Shown piece by piece: positions 62,297-64,000 of a DNA stretch of 64,000 nucleotides. This stretch comes from GCA-958296115 sp965222445. GTDB taxonomy: Bacteria; Chloroflexota; Dehalococcoidia; Lucifugimonadales; CAJWER01. The number at the start of each line of letters is the position of its first letter. Positions within the stretch are counted from its first letter, which is position 1. Made by a program: the position numbers and the translations under genes. The stretch is from the NCBI GenBank assembly GCA_965222445.1, contig CBDCTY010000002.1, positions 1,302,001 to 1,366,000 on the forward strand. Direction: 5' to 3'. Under the pieces are notes generated by a model. The model was given only the letters and a program-made list of their open reading frames with translations. It made no database searches and was not told where the DNA came from.

Positions 62297-62619
62297 TCAC
62301 CTTATACGGGAGTAATCCCTACTGGTAGAAGCGCTTGGGACCGGTCGTACAGATCCTCCCGCGTCCCAGGTGCGCGGCCCCATGTCGCGACTGTAGCACT
62401 CGGATAGCTCCCTGAGCTTGGCGACAGCCTCTCGCCTGGCGTCGTCGCTCTCGACCCAAATCCCCCACCTCCGTCATTCCCGCGAAGAGCCTGCCCCGTA
62501 CTCGATACGGGGCGGGAACCCATCCCCGGCAAGGTGCACAGCCATAGCCTCAGAGGCAGTCCGTCACGCCGCCCGTCCAAATTAGGTGGTGGATCTGGGT
62601 CGATGACGGACCTTGACAA
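62297..62619 (-). pseudogene. short gene disrupted by family B element, copy 3
   Basis: A minus-strand frame with a TTG start at 62619 and a GGGAGGA site reads LSRSVI, then is interrupted by the element. Beyond it the frame continues ESDDARREAVAKLRELSECY and ends DYSRIR. Removing the 145-bp element and one TCGA gives exactly 174 nt (57 codons and stop). I do not recognise the family. The rest of 62,152-62,296 shows no gene. Confidence 0.5.
62455..62599. mobile_element. miniature element, family B, copy 3
   Basis: Inverted ends CCCAAATCCCCCACCT and AGGTGGTGGATCTGGG enclose 145 bp. The TCGA repeat flanks it (62451-62454 and 62600-62603). The interior is almost identical to the copy at 15,618, except that its hairpin cassette is of the CCCCGTAC...GATACGGGG type. 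Confidence 0.88.
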
Positions 62620-62648
62620 CCACCCAATCCTCCCACATAATAGCACGT

Positions 62649-63872
62649 ATGTCCGATACCAACGGCCTACAGGCCGAAACAACAACAGAGGAGCGGAAGC
62701 CGCCCACACTCGCCGACATCGTCCGCGAGAAGACCGACGACGGCCGACGCATCATCGACTTCTTCCTCGACGTCATGGAGGACAGGATCGACGGCGCTGA
62801 GCTATGCCACAGGATCGACGCCGCAAAGCAGCTCGAAAAGCACAAGTCAAAGGCCGCCGCCAGGTTCCTTGCCAAATACCGCGGCGTCTCATGCGGTCAC
62901 TCCATCCGTGGACGCCACGACCCCGCCGACCCCTGCTCCGCCGCGGAGAGGAGCCTGGTGCCCGTGACCCTGAACGCCCCGGCCACCCTTACGCGAGACT
63001 TCCTCACTGTGCTCTCTGGGATAGATGAATTCCTCATGGCCAGGCTCATCCGAGCCCAGACGGCCGACGGCGGCACCATCATCGAGTTCCTCGACGACGT
63101 CATGCAGGACAGGAACGACGGCTTCAAGTGCCACCACAGGATCGCCGCCGCCAAAGAGCTCATCGTACACATAGTCCGCGACGAACAGCCCGCTCCCAAC
63201 ACACCCGTCATTCCCGCGAAGAGCCTGCCCCGTACCCGATACGGGGCGGGAACCCATCCCGCTCACCCTGAGCCTGTCGAAGGGCCTGACCTCGCCAAAA
63301 GGCATGAGGCCAACTCAACCCCAACTCCCCGGGAGCCTGCCCCCGCGAAGGCGGGGGTTCCCGCGGAGAGCCTGCCCCGTACTCGATACGGGGCGGGAAC
63401 CCATCCCCCTGCCCCTGTCCTGAGCGCCGTCGAAGGATCCGTTCACCCTGAGCCTGGCTCCCCTGAGCCTGTCGAACGGGTCGAAGGGCCTGTCCTGAGC
63501 ACCGCCGAAGGGCCTCATCCTGAGTTCACCGAAGGGCCTGTCCTGAGCACCGCCGAAGGGCCCGCAGACAGCTCATCCGTCGTTCCCACCAAGGAGCCCG
63601 CCGAAGGACGCCAAAACTACGAAGAAAGAAAACCCCGGAGACGACGGACCCGAACACAACGTCGCAGGGACGGAAACGCCAGGGCCGCCATGCTCGGTAA
63701 GGCTCCAGGCTCCGAGCGCAACGACGAGGAAAAGGACGAAAAACCCGCACCCGTGGAGCTCACCCCCGCCGAGCGTAGAATCAAGGAAAGACTCCAACAG
63801 CACTGGCACGAGCCGGACCCCTATGGCGCGCCCATCGACTCCACACACCCCGGCCGCTCGCCCCCCTGGTAG
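62649..63872 (+). CDS. hypothetical protein with duplicated domain and repeat-derived middle
   Basis: The 407-residue product begins MSDTNGLQAETTTEERKPPT. Two similar helical units are seen: DGRRIIDFFLDVMEDRIDG and then DGGTIIEFLDDVMQDRNDG. Between about residues 195 and 330 the sequence consists of translations of the window's dispersed repeats: LPRTRYGAGTHP occurs twice, and HPEPVEGP and VLSTAEGP repeat. The C-terminal part is basic, then acidic (EKPAPVELTPAERRIKERL). No family is recognised. The unusual middle may be tolerated because it is a flexible linker. Confidence 0.6.
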   Translation: MSDTNGLQAETTTEERKPPTLADIVREKTDDGRRIIDFFLDVMEDRIDGAELCHRIDAAKQLEKHKSKAAARFLAKYRGVSCGHSIRGRHDPADPCSAAERSLVPVTLNAPATLTRDFLTVLSGIDEFLMARLIRAQTADGGTIIEFLDDVMQDRNDGFKCHHRIAAAKELIVHIVRDEQPAPNTPVIPAKSLPRTRYGAGTHPAHPEPVEGPDLAKRHEANSTPTPREPAPAKAGVPAESLPRTRYGAGTHPPAPVLSAVEGSVHPEPGSPEPVERVEGPVLSTAEGPHPEFTEGPVLSTAEGPADSSSVVPTKEPAEGRQNYEERKPRRRRTRTQRRRDGNARAAMLGKAPGSERNDEEKDEKPAPVELTPAERRIKERLQQHWHEPDPYGAPIDSTHPGRSPPW

Positions 63873-63891
63873 GTTGCCCCACTCCCAACTA

Positions 63892-64000
63892 ATACCAATT
63901 CACTTTGAGCGCGCCGTAAAGCCGTCATTCCCGCGAAGAGCCTGCCCCCGAGCAGTCGGGGGCGGGAACCCACTCCCTGGCCGCACATATACGGCGGCAT
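63892..64000. mobile_element. miniature element, family C, copy 8 (long form, cut by window end)
   Basis: It starts ATACCAATTCA at 63892 with TA before it, and continues through the CCCCCGAGCAGTCGGGGG cassette and CCGCACATATACGGCGGC to the end of the window. The right terminus lies outside. Confidence 0.8.

Noticed and set aside
63214..63560. A CRISPR-like cluster of short repeats
   Set aside because: Units are of mixed type, unequal spacing and no unique spacers; they are part of an open reading frame built from dispersed repeats.

Overview
The window is a high-GC bacterial chromosome segment. RpoB carries a lineage-style insertion after the TNEYGF region. It sits with an F420-0:glutamyl ligase, MutS2, a TyrZ-like tyrosyl-tRNA synthetase, an AroH-type chorismate mutase and many small dispersed palindromic repeats. 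This fits a Chloroflexota genome of the Dehalococcoidia/SAR202 kind. That placement is an inference from gene content, not a computed one.

The left half (1-29.7 kb) is mostly housekeeping: ribF, tyrS, a class V aminotransferase, ftsH, rpoC-rpoB, a DUF192 lipobox-free exported protein overlapping mutS2, a threonine/lysine block (thrB, lysC), a dolichol-phosphate-mannose-type glycosyltransferase, a CPBP protease with trpA, then aroH and a class I DAHP synthase, and an MFS exporter. Two genes here are broken. A gene at 19.2-19.9 kb has two compensating frameshifts. A TPR gene at 23.4-24.4 kb took an in-frame miniature-element insertion and a separate one-base frameshift.

The right half (29.8-64 kb) is an accessory region. 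Two almost identical IS1380-family copies (30,281-31,991 and 60,435-62,146) each have their own 5-bp target duplication. Between them lie metabolic genes (oxidoreductase, cofE, CitE-like lyase, folB, GSA-aminomutase-like enzyme, thrC) interspersed with stress and defence modules: a DUF2283/DUF4258 pair, an orphan DUF433 protein, a DNA-adenine methylase with a NotI-family restriction endonuclease, a Phd/VapC-type toxin-antitoxin pair, a DUF3644 protein, a frameshifted AlkD-like repair gene and a DinB/ClbS-like protein.

The most striking locus is 53,169-60,394, a tight six-gene operon on the minus strand. In transcription order it encodes a radical SAM enzyme, an HSP90-like (GHKL) ATPase, a ParB-fold protein, a PD-(D/E)XK nuclease, an SNF2-type helicase and a second ParB-fold protein. 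Four of the five junctions overlap or are separated by about 20 nt. The set looks like a DNA modification/restriction or other defence machine that I cannot match to a named system. The second IS1380 copy landed about 40 bp upstream of its first gene.

Three families of miniature elements pepper the window. Family A has AGGGC termini and 9-11-bp direct repeats. Family B has CCCAAATCCACC termini and 4-bp direct repeats, and its ends resemble those of the resident IS1380 element. Family C has ATACCA...TTGGTA termini, usually next to TA, with eight copies. A small AGCCTGCCCC...GGGG hairpin cassette recurs inside all of these contexts and inside one open reading frame at 62.6-63.9 kb. No tRNA, rRNA or CRISPR array was recognised.
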